Source: CAZTDU01 sp050248795
GTDB taxonomy: Bacteria; Pseudomonadota; Gammaproteobacteria; Burkholderiales; SG8-39
Reading direction: 5' to 3'
DNA length: 28,847 bases
Assembly (NCBI GenBank): GCA_050248795.1
Contig: JBFWRS010000039.1
Span: 1-28,847 of the forward strand
Shown here: piece by piece, positions 16,038 through 23,407 of the stretch
Numbering within the stretch: the first letter of the stretch is position 1
Layout: each line of letters opens with the position of its first letter
The notes under the pieces: generated by a model
Databases searched by the model: none
Seen by the model: only the letters and a program-made list of their open reading frames with translations
Told to the model about the DNA's origin: nothing
Made by a program: the position numbers and the translations under genes

Positions 16038-16667
16038 TTACTTGGAATACAGTTCGATTACGAGGCCCTCATTGATCGAGGAGGGCAGTTCGGTGCGGGC
16101 GGGAAGCGACTTGAATGTGCCCTTGAGGCCTTTCGTATCCACCTCGAGCCATTCCGGGATGCTGCGACCTTCCGCAGCCTCGGCAGCCGCCTTGATGCGC
16201 AGCTGGGCCTTCGACTTCTCGGCGACTTCGACAACGTCGCCGGGACGGCACTGGTACGAGGGGATGTTCACCCGCTTGCCGTTGACCAGGATCGCGTTGT
16301 GGCGCACGACCTGGCGCGCTTCGGAGCGCGACGCGCCGAAACCCATGCGGTAGGCGACGGTGTCCAGCCTCGACTCCAGGAGCTGGAGCAGGTTCTCGCC
16401 GGTGATGCCCTTCCTGCGGTCCGCTTCGAAGTAGGTCTTGCGGAACTGCCGCTCGAGCACACCGTAGATGCGACGGATCTTCTGCTTCTCGCGCAACTGC
16501 TTGCCGTAGTCCGACAGGCGGGCGCCGCTCTTCTGGCCGTGCTGTCCGGGCGCGTACGCACGACGCTCGACCGCGCAGCGGTCGGTGAAGCACTTCTCGC
16601 CCTTCAGGAACAGCTTCTCGCCTTCCCTGCGGCACTGGCGGCACTTGGCGTCCAGGTTTCTTGCCAT
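16038..16667 (-). CDS. rpsD: 30S ribosomal protein S4
   Basis: The 209-residue S4 has a probable zinc site formed by Cys9, Cys12, Cys26 and Cys31 near the N-terminus, a form that E. coli S4 lacks in part. The S4 RNA-binding domain follows (about 99-160: ESRLDTVAYRMGFGASRSEA, ILVNGKRVNIPSY). It is a primary 16S rRNA binder that starts 30S assembly, and in enterobacteria it represses the alpha operon by binding the rpsM leader. Whether that control applies here is not visible. Confidence 0.98.
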   Translation of the reverse strand: MARNLDAKCRQCRREGEKLFLKGEKCFTDRCAVERRAYAPGQHGQKSGARLSDYGKQLREKQKIRRIYGVLERQFRKTYFEADRRKGITGENLLQLLESRLDTVAYRMGFGASRSEARQVVRHNAILVNGKRVNIPSYQCRPGDVVEVAEKSKAQLRIKAAAEAAEGRSIPEWLEVDTKGLKGTFKSLPARTELPSSINEGLVIELYSK

Positions 16668-16689
16668 GCGTTCTCCTTGATCCTGTTCT

Positions 16690-17115
16690 TCAGACCCGGC
16701 GCCGCTTGGGCGGACGGCATCCGTTATGCGGTACTGGCGTGACGTCGGCGATGCTGGTGACCTTGATGCCTATCGAGTTCAGCGCGCGCACGGCAGACTC
16801 GCGCCCCGGCCCGGGCCCCTTGATGCGCACCTCGACGTTCTTGACGCCGAATTCCTGCGCGGCACGCCCCGCCTTCTCGGCGGCAACCTGTGCCGCGAAC
16901 GGCGTCGACTTGCGCGAGCCCTTGAAGCCCGCGTTCCCCGATGTCGCCCAGGACAGCGTGTTTCCCTGGCGGTCGGTGATGGTCACGATCGTGTTGTTGA
17001 ACGATGCGTGCACGTGTGCGATCGCCTCGGCGACGTTCTTCTTGACCTTCTTGCGTGCGCGCGTCGCCGCCGTCTGCTGCAACTGCTGGCCGCTGGGGGT
17101 GTTCTTGCTTGCCAT
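16690..17115 (-). CDS. rpsK: 30S ribosomal protein S11
   Basis: The 141-residue protein has the S11 core (AHVHASFNNTIVTITDRQGN at 33-52, STPFAAQVAAEKAGRAAQEF) and the conserved C-terminal segment VTPVPHNGCRPPKRRRV, whose Asn-Gly is the known isoaspartate site in E. coli. It forms part of the 30S platform next to the E-site mRNA. A basic N-terminal tail of about 30 residues (TRARKKVKKN) is longer than in E. coli (129 residues). It starts 9 bases after the rpsM stop. Confidence 0.98.
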   Translation of the reverse strand: MASKNTPSGQQLQQTAATRARKKVKKNVAEAIAHVHASFNNTIVTITDRQGNTLSWATSGNAGFKGSRKSTPFAAQVAAEKAGRAAQEFGVKNVEVRIKGPGPGRESAVRALNSIGIKVTSIADVTPVPHNGCRPPKRRRV

Positions 17116-17124
17116 GGAAGTTCC

Positions 17125-17505
17125 TTAGACCTTTCCTGCCGGCGAGTTCAGCTTGACTGCTGCCTTGCGCGGGCCCTTGCGCGTGCGAGCGTTGGTGCGG
17201 GTGCGCTGCCCGCGCACCGGCAGGCCCTTGCGATGCCGCGCGCCGCGGTAGCAGCCGAGGTCCATCAGGCGCTTGATCGACATCGAAACTTCGCGGCGCA
17301 GGTCGCCCTCGACGGCGAGTTTCTGGATGTTGTCGCGAAGACGGTCCATCTCCGCGTCCGTCAGGTCCTTGATCTTGCGCGCGTGATCGAAGCCGGCGGC
17401 GGTACAGATCGCCTGCGCGCGTGCGCGGCCGATGCCGTAGATCGCCGTGAGCGCGATGCTCGCGTGCTGATGGTTCGGGATGTTGATACCTGCGATGCGT
17501 GCCAT
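17125..17505 (-). CDS. rpsM: 30S ribosomal protein S13
   Basis: The 126-residue S13 begins MARIAGINIPNHQHASIAL, has the helix-two-turn-helix YGIGRARAQAICTAAG (24-39) and ends with the basic tail PVRGQRTRTNARTRKGPRKA that reaches the P-site tRNA. It sits in the 30S head and forms intersubunit bridges. It is the first gene of the alpha cluster, and a good promoter candidate lies in the 68 bases between rpmJ and this gene. Confidence 0.98.
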   Translation of the reverse strand: MARIAGINIPNHQHASIALTAIYGIGRARAQAICTAAGFDHARKIKDLTDAEMDRLRDNIQKLAVEGDLRREVSMSIKRLMDLGCYRGARHRKGLPVRGQRTRTNARTRKGPRKAAVKLNSPAGKV

Positions 17506-17541
17506 GTGTCTGGACCTTGTAGAGCCGCGCGAAAACCGAAA

Positions 17542-17571
17542 ATTATACCTGTTTTGTCAATGCCTTAGCAA
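17542..17571 (-). promoter_or_regulatory. Probable alpha-operon promoter upstream of rpsM
   Basis: Read leftward, TATAAT (17547-17542) is a perfect -10 hexamer. TTGCTA (17571-17566) lies 18 bases upstream and is a fair -35. A perfect TTGACA (17560-17555) sits between them, only 7 bases from the -10, too close to pair with it. Transcription would begin near 17535, giving a leader of about 30 bases before rpsM. Confidence 0.72.
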
Positions 17572-17573
17572 GC

Positions 17574-17687
17574 CTATCCTTGCCGTTGCTTGTGCCTCGG
17601 GTCGGCGCAGATCACGCGCACGACGCGCTTGCGTCGCACGATCTTGCACTTGCGGCACATCTTCTTCACAGAAGCCGATACTTTCAT
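17574..17687 (-). CDS. rpmJ: 50S ribosomal protein L36
   Basis: This tiny gene encodes 37 residues, MKVSASVKKMCRKCK and onward, ending ADPRHKQRQG. The zinc ligands Cys11, Cys14, Cys27 and His32 are all present, so this is the zinc-binding form. L36 sits in the large subunit near the base of the A-site stalk. It starts 17 bases after secY. In many relatives infA lies between secY and rpmJ; here there is no room for it. Confidence 0.96.
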   Translation of the reverse strand: MKVSASVKKMCRKCKIVRRKRVVRVICADPRHKQRQG

Positions 17688-17704
17688 GATTGTTCTCCGC
17701 TGCC

Positions 17705-19024
17705 TTATCTGGCCGTGAGGCCGCCCTTGAAGTTCGCCTTCTTGAGCAGGCTTTCGTACTGGTGCGTCATCACGTACGTCTGCACCTGCGCCATGAAGTC
17801 CATGGTTACGACGACGATGATCAGCAGCGACGTGCCGCCGAAGTAAAAGGGGACGTTCCAGCGCAGGATCAGGAACTCCGGCATCAGGCAGACGATCGTG
17901 ACGTAGATCGCCCCGACCAGCGTCAGCCGGGTCAGGATCTTCTCAAGGTAACGCGCGGTCTGGTCTCCCGGGCGTATGCCGGGGACAAAGGCGCCAGACT
18001 TCTTCAGGTTGTCCGCGGTGTCCTTGGGCGGGTACTGCAGCGCGGTATAGAAGAAGCAGAAGAACACGATCAGCGATGCATAGAAGAGGATATATATCGG
18101 CTGCCCGGGCGAGAGCGTGCCCGCGATGTCCCTCAACCAGAGCATCCCCTCTGCCGAACCGAACCAGCCGAGGACAGTCGCCGGGAAAAGGATCAGCGAC
18201 GAAGCGAAGATCGGCGGGATGACACCGGCCATGTTCAGCTTGAAGGGAATATGCGAGCTCTGCCCGCCATAGACGCGATTGCCCACCTGGCGCTTGGCGT
18301 AATTGACCAGCACCTTGCGCTGGCCACGCTCGACGAAGCACACGAAGGCGGTGACCACCAGCACTGCAATGGCGATCAGCAGCGCGATCAGCGGATGCAT
18401 CGCGCCGGTGCGCACCAGTTCAAGCGTACCCGCGATCGCGCTCGGCAGTCCGGCCGCGATCCCTGCAAAGATGATGAGCGAAATGCCGTTGCCCAGCCCA
18501 CGCTCGGTGACCTGTTCGCCGAGCCACATCAGGAACATCGTGCCGGTTACAAGCGTCGTCACCGTGGTGACGCGGAACATCAGGCCCGGGTCGAGCACTA
18601 GCTCCGGCTGGGACTCGAGCGCGATCGAGATTCCCATCGCCTGGAACAGCGCAAGCCCCAGCGTGCCGTAGCGCGTGTACTGGGTGATCTTGCGGCGTCC
18701 TGCCTCGCCTTCCTTGCGCAGCGCCTCGAGCGGCGGATAGACGGCGGTCATCAACTGCACGATGATCGACGCCGAGATGTACGGCATGATGCCCAGGGCA
18801 AAGATCGTGAAGCGCGACAGGGCGCCGCCCGAGAACATGTTGAACATGCCGAGGATCCCACCCTGCTGCCCCTTGAACAGCTCGGCCAGCGCGTTCGGGT
18901 CGATGCCCGGCACAGGGATGTGCGCGCCGATGCGGAACACGACGAGCGCACCCAGCAGGAAGAGAAGCCTCTTCCTGAGGTCGCCGTAGCGTCCGGTCTT
19001 GCCGACGTTTGGGAGGGTGGCCAC
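17705..19024 (-). CDS. secY: Protein translocase channel subunit SecY
   Basis: The 439-residue membrane protein matches SecY length and has ten hydrophobic segments, the first at about 19-36. Landmarks include the plug region FNMFSGGALSRFTIFALGIM (61-80), PYISASIIVQL, GERVT-like GEQVTERGLGNGISLIIF, and the large cytoplasmic loop VERGQRKVLVNYAKRQVG followed by GGQSSHIPFKLNMAGVIPPI. It forms the SecYEG inner-membrane channel for exported proteins, including the adhesin in this window if that has a Sec signal. The start is GTG at 19024; no strong ribosome site is seen, and coupling to rplO, 14 bases upstream, is likely. Confidence 0.97.
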   Translation of the reverse strand: MATLPNVGKTGRYGDLRKRLLFLLGALVVFRIGAHIPVPGIDPNALAELFKGQQGGILGMFNMFSGGALSRFTIFALGIMPYISASIIVQLMTAVYPPLEALRKEGEAGRRKITQYTRYGTLGLALFQAMGISIALESQPELVLDPGLMFRVTTVTTLVTGTMFLMWLGEQVTERGLGNGISLIIFAGIAAGLPSAIAGTLELVRTGAMHPLIALLIAIAVLVVTAFVCFVERGQRKVLVNYAKRQVGNRVYGGQSSHIPFKLNMAGVIPPIFASSLILFPATVLGWFGSAEGMLWLRDIAGTLSPGQPIYILFYASLIVFFCFFYTALQYPPKDTADNLKKSGAFVPGIRPGDQTARYLEKILTRLTLVGAIYVTIVCLMPEFLILRWNVPFYFGGTSLLIIVVVTMDFMAQVQTYVMTHQYESLLKKANFKGGLTAR

Positions 19025-19038
19025 TGGCTGGAGTTCGG

Positions 19039-19491
19039 TCAGGCTGCCGGCTGCGCCGCCTCGATGACCTTGCCGCCGGCGGCTTCGATTGCCGTCCGTG
19101 CGCCCTTGGTCGCCTTGACGCCGTTCAGCGTCACTGCCCGCGAAAGCTTTCCGGACAGGATGACCTTCGCCGTAAGCGCGTCTCGCGCCACGACGCCCTC
19201 GCTCTTCAGCACGGCGAGGTCTATCTCGGTCGCCTGCATGAGCTGGAGCTCGGAGAGCCGCACTTCGGCGGCAAGCCTGCGCGTGAGCGACGTGAATCCG
19301 CGCTTGGGCAGGCGTCGCTGCAGCGGCATCTGTCCGCCCTCGAATCCGACCTTGTGATAGCCGCCCGCGCGCGCACGCTGTCCCTTGTGGCCTCGGCCGG
19401 CCGTCTTGCCCCAGCCGGAACCGACGCCGCGGCCGACGCGGTGCGCCGATCTCTTCGCGCCTGCGGCGCGCTTGATGTCATTCAGGCGCAT
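19039..19491 (-). CDS. rplO: 50S ribosomal protein L15
   Basis: The 150-residue L15 begins MRLNDIKRAAGAKRSAHRVG and has the Gly-rich basic extension GRGVGSGWGKTAGRGHKGQ (20-38) that threads through 23S rRNA, then GFEGGQMPLQRRLPKRGF (49-66). The globular C-terminal half has the usual VKVILSG-like strand and Ala-rich end. It is a late assembly protein of the large subunit. It is separated from rpmD by 2 bases. Confidence 0.98.
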   Translation of the reverse strand: MRLNDIKRAAGAKRSAHRVGRGVGSGWGKTAGRGHKGQRARAGGYHKVGFEGGQMPLQRRLPKRGFTSLTRRLAAEVRLSELQLMQATEIDLAVLKSEGVVARDALTAKVILSGKLSRAVTLNGVKATKGARTAIEAAGGKVIEAAQPAA

Positions 19492-19493
19492 GT

Positions 19494-19676
19494 TCAGCCC
19501 TCCACGCGTACGAGATAGTGGACGGTCGTGATCATGCCGCGCACTTCCGGCGTGTCGACCAGTTCGACCGTGTGGTTCAGGCGCTTCAGGCCTAGCCCGC
19601 GCACGGTCGCGCGATGCCTTCCTTTGCAGCCGGCGAGGCCCTTGACCAGGGTTACCTTGATTTTCTTGTCAGCCAT
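19494..19676 (-). CDS. rpmD: 50S ribosomal protein L30
   Basis: The 60-residue L30 begins MADKKIKVTLVKGLAGC, with RHRATVRGLGLKRLNHTVEL (25-44) and the ending VRGMITTVHYLVRVEG, the standard single ferredoxin-like fold. A frame extending upstream to 19808 overlaps rpsE and is rejected because the ATG at 19676 gives the family start. It lies 8 bases after rpsE. Confidence 0.97.
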   Translation of the reverse strand: MADKKIKVTLVKGLAGCKGRHRATVRGLGLKRLNHTVELVDTPEVRGMITTVHYLVRVEG

Positions 19677-19684
19677 TGGGGCCT

Positions 19685-20203
19685 CTATGCGAGGATCTCT
19701 TCCACTTTCTTGCCGCGCTTGGCGGCGATCTCGGCGGGCGTGTTCATCGCCTGCAGGCCGTCCAGCGTTGCGCGCACGACGTTGTACGGATTGGTCGAGC
19801 CAAAGCACTTGGCGAGGATGTTGGTCACGCCCATCACCTCGAACACCGCCCGCATGGGCCCGCCGGCGATGATGCCGGTGCCGTCTGAGGCCGGCTGCAT
19901 CAGCACCTTGGCTGAGCCATGGCGTCCGATGACGGCGTGGTGCAGCGTGCCGCTCTTCAGCTTGACCTTGAAGAGCTTGCGGCGCGCCTCTTCCATGGCC
20001 TTCTGTACGGCCACGGGAACCTCGCGTGCCTTGCCCTTGCCCATGCCGATGCCGCCGTCGCCGTCGCCAACGACCGCAAGTGCGGCAAAGCCAAGGACGC
20101 GGCCACCCTTGACGACCTTGGTCACCCGGTTGACGGCCACCATCTTCTCGCGCAGCCCGTCGCCGCGATCCTCGGGCTGCATCCTCGGTTGGAATTTCGC
20201 CAT
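19685..20203 (-). CDS. rpsE: 30S ribosomal protein S5
   Basis: The 172-residue S5 has the double-stranded RNA-binding-like domain (about 16-80: LREKMVAVNRVTKVVKGGR and FAALAVVGDGDGGIGMGKGK) and the C-terminal domain with GTGIIAGGPMRAVFEVMGV (about 108-126). It shapes the mRNA entry channel and affects decoding accuracy. Length is close to E. coli (167). The short leader before it contains an 11-base tandem duplication of the rplR end. Confidence 0.98.
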   Translation of the reverse strand: MAKFQPRMQPEDRGDGLREKMVAVNRVTKVVKGGRVLGFAALAVVGDGDGGIGMGKGKAREVPVAVQKAMEEARRKLFKVKLKSGTLHHAVIGRHGSAKVLMQPASDGTGIIAGGPMRAVFEVMGVTNILAKCFGSTNPYNVVRATLDGLQAMNTPAEIAAKRGKKVEEILA

Positions 20204-20222
20204 GTCGGTTACCTAGAGCCTT

Positions 20223-20247
20223 TCACTCAGAACCTATCACTCAGAAC
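20223..20247 (-). repeat. 11-base direct repeat at the rplR stop / rpsE leader
   Basis: GTTCTGAGTGA occurs twice with a 14-base period, at 20247-20237 and 20233-20223. The first copy spans the rplR stop codon; the second lies between the genes. It looks like a small slippage duplication. Confidence 0.75.
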
Positions 20248-20597
20248 TTCAGGCCGCCCGCACGGGCAGCCTCTGCAAGCGCCCTGACGCGCCCGTGATA
20301 GCGGTTGCCACCGCGGTCGAAAGCGACCTGCTCGATGCCCGCTTGCTTCGCCCTCTCTGCGATCCGCGCGCCGACGACTTCGGCGGCCTGCTTGTTGCCG
20401 CCGTTCTTCAGTTGCGCACGCAGCTCCTTCTCCGCGGTCGATGCCGCAGCGAGGACCTTGTCGCCCGCCGGCGTCGTTATCTGCGCATAAATGTGCGAAT
20501 TCGTCCGGTGGACGGTGAGTCGCACCGCGCCGTTCTCGCGGATCCTGTGGCGCGTCTGCTTCGCGCGCCGCAGGCGTGACTGGTTCTTGTCTACCAT
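20241..20597 (-). CDS. rplR: 50S ribosomal protein L18
   Basis: The 118-residue L18 has a basic N-terminus (NQSRLRRAKQTRHRIRENG), then LTVHRTNSHIYAQI (27-40) and the C-terminal VAFDRGGNRYHGRVRALAEA (91-110). It binds 5S rRNA with L5 and builds the central protuberance. Its length matches E. coli L18 (117). It sits between rplF and rpsE as expected for the spc cluster. Confidence 0.98.
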   Translation of the reverse strand: MVDKNQSRLRRAKQTRHRIRENGAVRLTVHRTNSHIYAQITTPAGDKVLAAASTAEKELRAQLKNGGNKQAAEVVGARIAERAKQAGIEQVAFDRGGNRYHGRVRALAEAARAGGLKF

Positions 20598-20625
20598 GTG
20601 AGGCCTCTGTGTCCTTTACCCGCGG

Positions 20626-21159
20626 TCACTTCTTCTTCGTTTCCTTGAGGACGATCACTTCGTCCGAATACCGCACGCCCTTGCCCTTGTACGGCTCGGG
20701 CGGCTTGTAGCCGCGGATTTCCGCGGCGACCTGGCCGACGAGCTGGCGGTCGATTCCGGAAACGACGATCTCTGTCTGCGTCGGCGTCGCCACCTTCACA
20801 CCCTTGGGCATCTGGTGCACAACGGGATGCGAGAAGCCGAGCGACAGGTTCAGCTTGTCGCCCTGCGCCTGGGCACGGTAGCCGACGCCGACCAGGGAGA
20901 GCTTCTTCTCGAAGCCCTTCGTCACCCCGGTGACCATGTTCGCCACCAGCGCGCGCGTCGTGCCGGACATTGCCCTCGCGTGACGCGAATTCCCGAGCGC
21001 CTTGCACTGCAGCGACTCAGTTCCTTTTTCGATGCCGACCGTCGGATCAAGCGGCCGAGCAATGCTGCCAAGCGGCCCCTTCACCGAGATCTGGCCCGAC
21101 GCGATCGTGATCTCGACGCCCTTGGGCAGGTCGACGGGAAACTTTGCGATTCTGGACAT
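20626..21159 (-). CDS. rplF: 50S ribosomal protein L6
   Basis: The 177-residue L6 has two repeated alpha/beta domains: the first begins MSRIAKFPVDLPKGVEITI, the second contains LVGVGYRAQAQGDKLNLSLG (about 90-109) and VSGIDRQLVGQVAAEIRGYK (about 139-158). It ends YKGKGVRYSDEVIVLKETKKK, the conserved tail. It lies near the sarcin-ricin loop and stabilises the factor-binding site. Length equals E. coli L6. Confidence 0.98.
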   Translation of the reverse strand: MSRIAKFPVDLPKGVEITIASGQISVKGPLGSIARPLDPTVGIEKGTESLQCKALGNSRHARAMSGTTRALVANMVTGVTKGFEKKLSLVGVGYRAQAQGDKLNLSLGFSHPVVHQMPKGVKVATPTQTEIVVSGIDRQLVGQVAAEIRGYKPPEPYKGKGVRYSDEVIVLKETKKK

Positions 21160-21169
21160 GGCTCGCCCC

Positions 21170-21565
21170 TCAGGCCACGAAGCAGAGAATCTCGCCGCCG
21201 ACGCCGTCGGCGCGCGCCTTGCGATCCGTCATCACGCCGCGCGAAGTTGACACGATGGCGACACCCAGTCCGTTCATCACCTTGGGGATGTCGTGGCGCC
21301 CCTTGTAGACGCGCAAGCCAGGCTTGGACACCCGTTCGATGCGCTCGATCACCGGCTGCCCGGCGTAGTACTTGAGGCCGATGAGAAGCTCGCGCGCGGT
21401 ACCCTCACCACGCACGGCGAAGTCCTCTATGTAGCCTTCATCCTTCAGCACCTGGGCGATCGAGGTCTTTACCTTAGAACAGGGCATGCTCACCTCCGCG
21501 TGGCCCACGGTCTGGGCGTTGCGGATCCTGGTCAGCATGTCGGCGATGGGATCGGTCATGCTCAT
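21170..21565 (-). CDS. rpsH: 30S ribosomal protein S8
   Basis: The 131-residue S8 begins MSMTDPIADMLTRIRNAQ, like E. coli S8, and ends with the conserved NGLGVAIVSTSRGVMTDRKA (about 101-120). It binds helix 21 of 16S rRNA early in assembly and in E. coli also represses spc translation at the rplX-rplE junction. AAGGAG lies 8 bases before the ATG at 21565, favouring it over the second Met codon. Confidence 0.98.
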   Translation of the reverse strand: MSMTDPIADMLTRIRNAQTVGHAEVSMPCSKVKTSIAQVLKDEGYIEDFAVRGEGTARELLIGLKYYAGQPVIERIERVSKPGLRVYKGRHDIPKVMNGLGVAIVSTSRGVMTDRKARADGVGGEILCFVA

Positions 21566-21577
21566 GCGCTTGTCTCC

Positions 21578-21883
21578 TTACCAGCTCGCCTTGATGACAC
21601 CCGGGACTTCGCCGCGCATCGCGAGATCGCGAAGCTTGCCGCGGGCGAGGCCGAACTTGCGGTAAACGCCGCGCGGGCGTCCGGTGAGCGCACAGCGGTT
21701 GCGAAGCCGCACCGGCGACGCATCGCGCGGGAGCTTCTGCAGCTTGGCGCGCGCTGCGTCACGATCCTCGTCCGAGGCGCTCTGGCTGCGCGCGATTTCC
21801 TGCAGCGCCGCGCGCTTCGCCTTGAACTTCTGGACGGTCTTCTCGCGCTTCTGTTGACGCAGCTTCAGGGCTAGCTTTGCCAT
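21578..21883 (-). CDS. rpsN: 30S ribosomal protein S14 (zinc-independent long form)
   Basis: The 101-residue S14 is the long form without the CxxC zinc motifs: MAKLALKLRQQKREKTVQKF at the start, ASPVRLRNRCALTGRPRG (about 56-73) and the end GEVPGVIKASW. It binds the 30S head near the A site. The start at 21883 is preferred over an upstream one at 21976 that would overlap rplE. It lies 13 bases after rplE. Confidence 0.98.
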   Translation of the reverse strand: MAKLALKLRQQKREKTVQKFKAKRAALQEIARSQSASDEDRDAARAKLQKLPRDASPVRLRNRCALTGRPRGVYRKFGLARGKLRDLAMRGEVPGVIKASW

Positions 21884-21896
21884 GGCTCTGGTTCCT

Positions 21897-22577
21897 TCAG
21901 TTCTTGAACGGGAAGCGGAACGCCGAAAGCAGCGCCTTCGCTTCGTCATCGGTACGTGCGGTGGTGGTGATGGCAATGTTCAGGCCCCGGATCGCGTCGA
22001 TCTTGTCGTACTCGATCTCGGGGAAGATGATCTGCTCGCGAACGCCGAGGCTGTAGTTGCCGCGGCCGTCGAACGCGCGGCCGGACACGCCGCGGAAATC
22101 CCGGATTCGCGGGATCGCGATGTTCACGAGGCGGTCGAGGAATTCGTACATGCGCGCGCCGCGAAGCGTCACCATGCAACCGATCGGGTACCCTGCCCGG
22201 AGCTTGAAGTTGGCAATCGACTTGCGCGACTTCGTGACTACCGGCTTCTGCCCGGCAATCTTGGTCATGTCGCCGACGGCGTTGTCGAGAATCTTCTTGT
22301 CGCCGACCGACTCGCCGACCCCCATGTTGAGCGTGATCTTGCGGATGCGCGGCACCTGCATCGTGGTCTTGTAGCCGAACTTCTGCATCAGATCGGGCAC
22401 GACCTTCTCGCGATAGAACTGCGACAGCCGCGCGGGCGGCGCAGGCAGGTTGGACTCCGCCTGCGGTGCGGCAGCTTCGCGCGGGGCGGCCTGCCTGACC
22501 TTCTTGGCCGGCTTCTCCGCTGCCTTCTGCGCCGGCTTAGCGGCGGCCTTCTGCGACTTCTTGTCTTCCTTCGCCAT
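21897..22577 (-). CDS. rplE: 50S ribosomal protein L5 with a 47-residue N-terminal extension
   Basis: The product has 226 residues; residues 48-226 match the full 179-residue E. coli L5 (ARLSQFYREKVVPDLMQKFG, then ITLNMGVGE and GARMYEFLDRLVNIAIPRIR). It binds 5S rRNA and contacts the P-site tRNA. Ahead of this is an unusual Lys/Ala/Pro/Gln-rich low-complexity segment (MAKEDKKSQKAAAKPAQKAA and onward). The position of the normal start Met is Pro48, and no ATG, GTG or TTG is nearby. A GAGGGA ribosome site overlapping the rplX stop lies before the ATG at 22577, so the extension is probably translated. Confidence 0.95.
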   Translation of the reverse strand: MAKEDKKSQKAAAKPAQKAAEKPAKKVRQAAPREAAAPQAESNLPAPPARLSQFYREKVVPDLMQKFGYKTTMQVPRIRKITLNMGVGESVGDKKILDNAVGDMTKIAGQKPVVTKSRKSIANFKLRAGYPIGCMVTLRGARMYEFLDRLVNIAIPRIRDFRGVSGRAFDGRGNYSLGVREQIIFPEIEYDKIDAIRGLNIAITTTARTDDEAKALLSAFRFPFKN

Positions 22578-22588
22578 GCTGTTTTCCC

Positions 22589-22906
22589 TCAGGCGTCCAC
22601 TTGCTCGCCGTTCGACCGGAACACGCGCACCTTGCGCCCGTCGCCGAGCACCTTGAATCCGATGCGGTCAGGCTTCTGGGTGCCCGGGTTGAACAATGCG
22701 ACGTTCGATATGTGAATCGGCATGTCCTTGTCGAGAATGCCGCCAGTGACACCCTTCATTGGATTCGGACGCGTGTGCTTCTTCACGCGATTCACGCCTT
22801 CGACTACGACGTGCTCGTCGTCCACGCGTCGCAGTACGGCACCGCGCTTGCCCTTGTCGCGGCCCGAGATGACGATAACTTCGTCGCCCTTCTTGATTCT
22901 TTGCAT
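22589..22906 (-). CDS. rplX: 50S ribosomal protein L24
   Basis: The 105-residue L24 has the KOW motif at the start (KKGDEVIVISGRDKGKRG, 5-22), then VVVEGVNRVKKHTRPNP (33-49) and GGILDKDMPIHISNVALFNP (55-74). It is one of the two 23S rRNA assembly initiators and lies near the tunnel exit. Its stop overlaps the ribosome site of rplE. Confidence 0.98.
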   Translation of the reverse strand: MQRIKKGDEVIVISGRDKGKRGAVLRRVDDEHVVVEGVNRVKKHTRPNPMKGVTGGILDKDMPIHISNVALFNPGTQKPDRIGFKVLGDGRKVRVFRSNGEQVDA

Positions 22907-22934
22907 GACCCTGACCTTAGCTTTTCGACCGCAT

Positions 22935-23303
22935 TCAGAGAACTTCGGGTGCCAGCGAGACGATCTTCATGAAACGCTCGGTACGCAGTTCGCGCGTGAC
23001 CGGCCCGAAGATGCGCGTCCCGATCGGCTCCAGCTTGTTGCTGAGCAGCACCACCGCATTTGAATCAAAGCGCACCAGCGACCCATCGGGCCGGCGCACG
23101 CCCTTGGCGGTACGCACCACCACCGCGTCGTACACCTCGCCCTTCTTGACACGGCCGCGCGGCGCCGCATCACGCACGCTCACCTTGATCACGTCTCCGA
23201 TCGAGGCGTAGCGGCGCTTGGAGCCGCCGAGTACCTTGATGCACATGACGGCGCGCGCACCGGTGTTGTCGGCGACGTCGAGAATCGACTGCATCTGAAT
23301 CAT
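22935..23303 (-). CDS. rplN: 50S ribosomal protein L14
   Basis: The 122-residue L14 starts MIQMQSILDVADNTGARAVM and contains GGSKRRYASIGDVIKVSVRD (36-55) and NAVVLLSNKLEPIGTRIFGP; length is as in E. coli (123). It lies at the subunit interface and is also the docking site for the silencing factor RsfS. The start at 23303 gives the family N-terminus. As first gene of the spc cluster it is preceded by 114 bases holding a promoter candidate and two hairpins. Confidence 0.98.
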   Translation of the reverse strand: MIQMQSILDVADNTGARAVMCIKVLGGSKRRYASIGDVIKVSVRDAAPRGRVKKGEVYDAVVVRTAKGVRRPDGSLVRFDSNAVVLLSNKLEPIGTRIFGPVTRELRTERFMKIVSLAPEVL

Positions 23304-23324
23304 GGTTCTGTCTCCGTCCAACTT

Positions 23325-23364
23325 GCAGGCCACATGACCTGCAGTCTTGGACCCCGTCCGGGGT
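23325..23364 (-). other. Two small hairpins in the rplN leader
   Basis: Positions 23351-23364 form ACCCCG/CGGGGT around two bases, and 23325-23342 form a stem GCAGGTCA/TGGCCTGC with one G-T pair. Both would be in the leader of a transcript from the spc promoter and neither has a T-run, so they are not terminators. A role in control is possible but unproven. Confidence 0.5.
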
Positions 23365-23377
23365 AGGGAAGCTTTTA

Positions 23378-23407
23378 ATTTTAGCCTGAAACCGCCATCT
23401 CAGGCAA
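23378..23407 (-). promoter_or_regulatory. Probable spc promoter upstream of rplN
   Basis: Read leftward, TTGCCT (23407-23402) and TAAAAT (23383-23378) are 18 bases apart, matching consensus at four and five of six positions. The place, between rpsQ and rplN, is where E. coli has its spc promoter. A 6-bp inverted repeat, GCCTGA/TCAGGC, overlaps the spacer. Confidence 0.72.

Noticed and set aside
19677..19808. Upstream extension of rpmD
   Set aside because: It overlaps rpsE in another frame, and the ATG at 19676 gives the exact L30 start.
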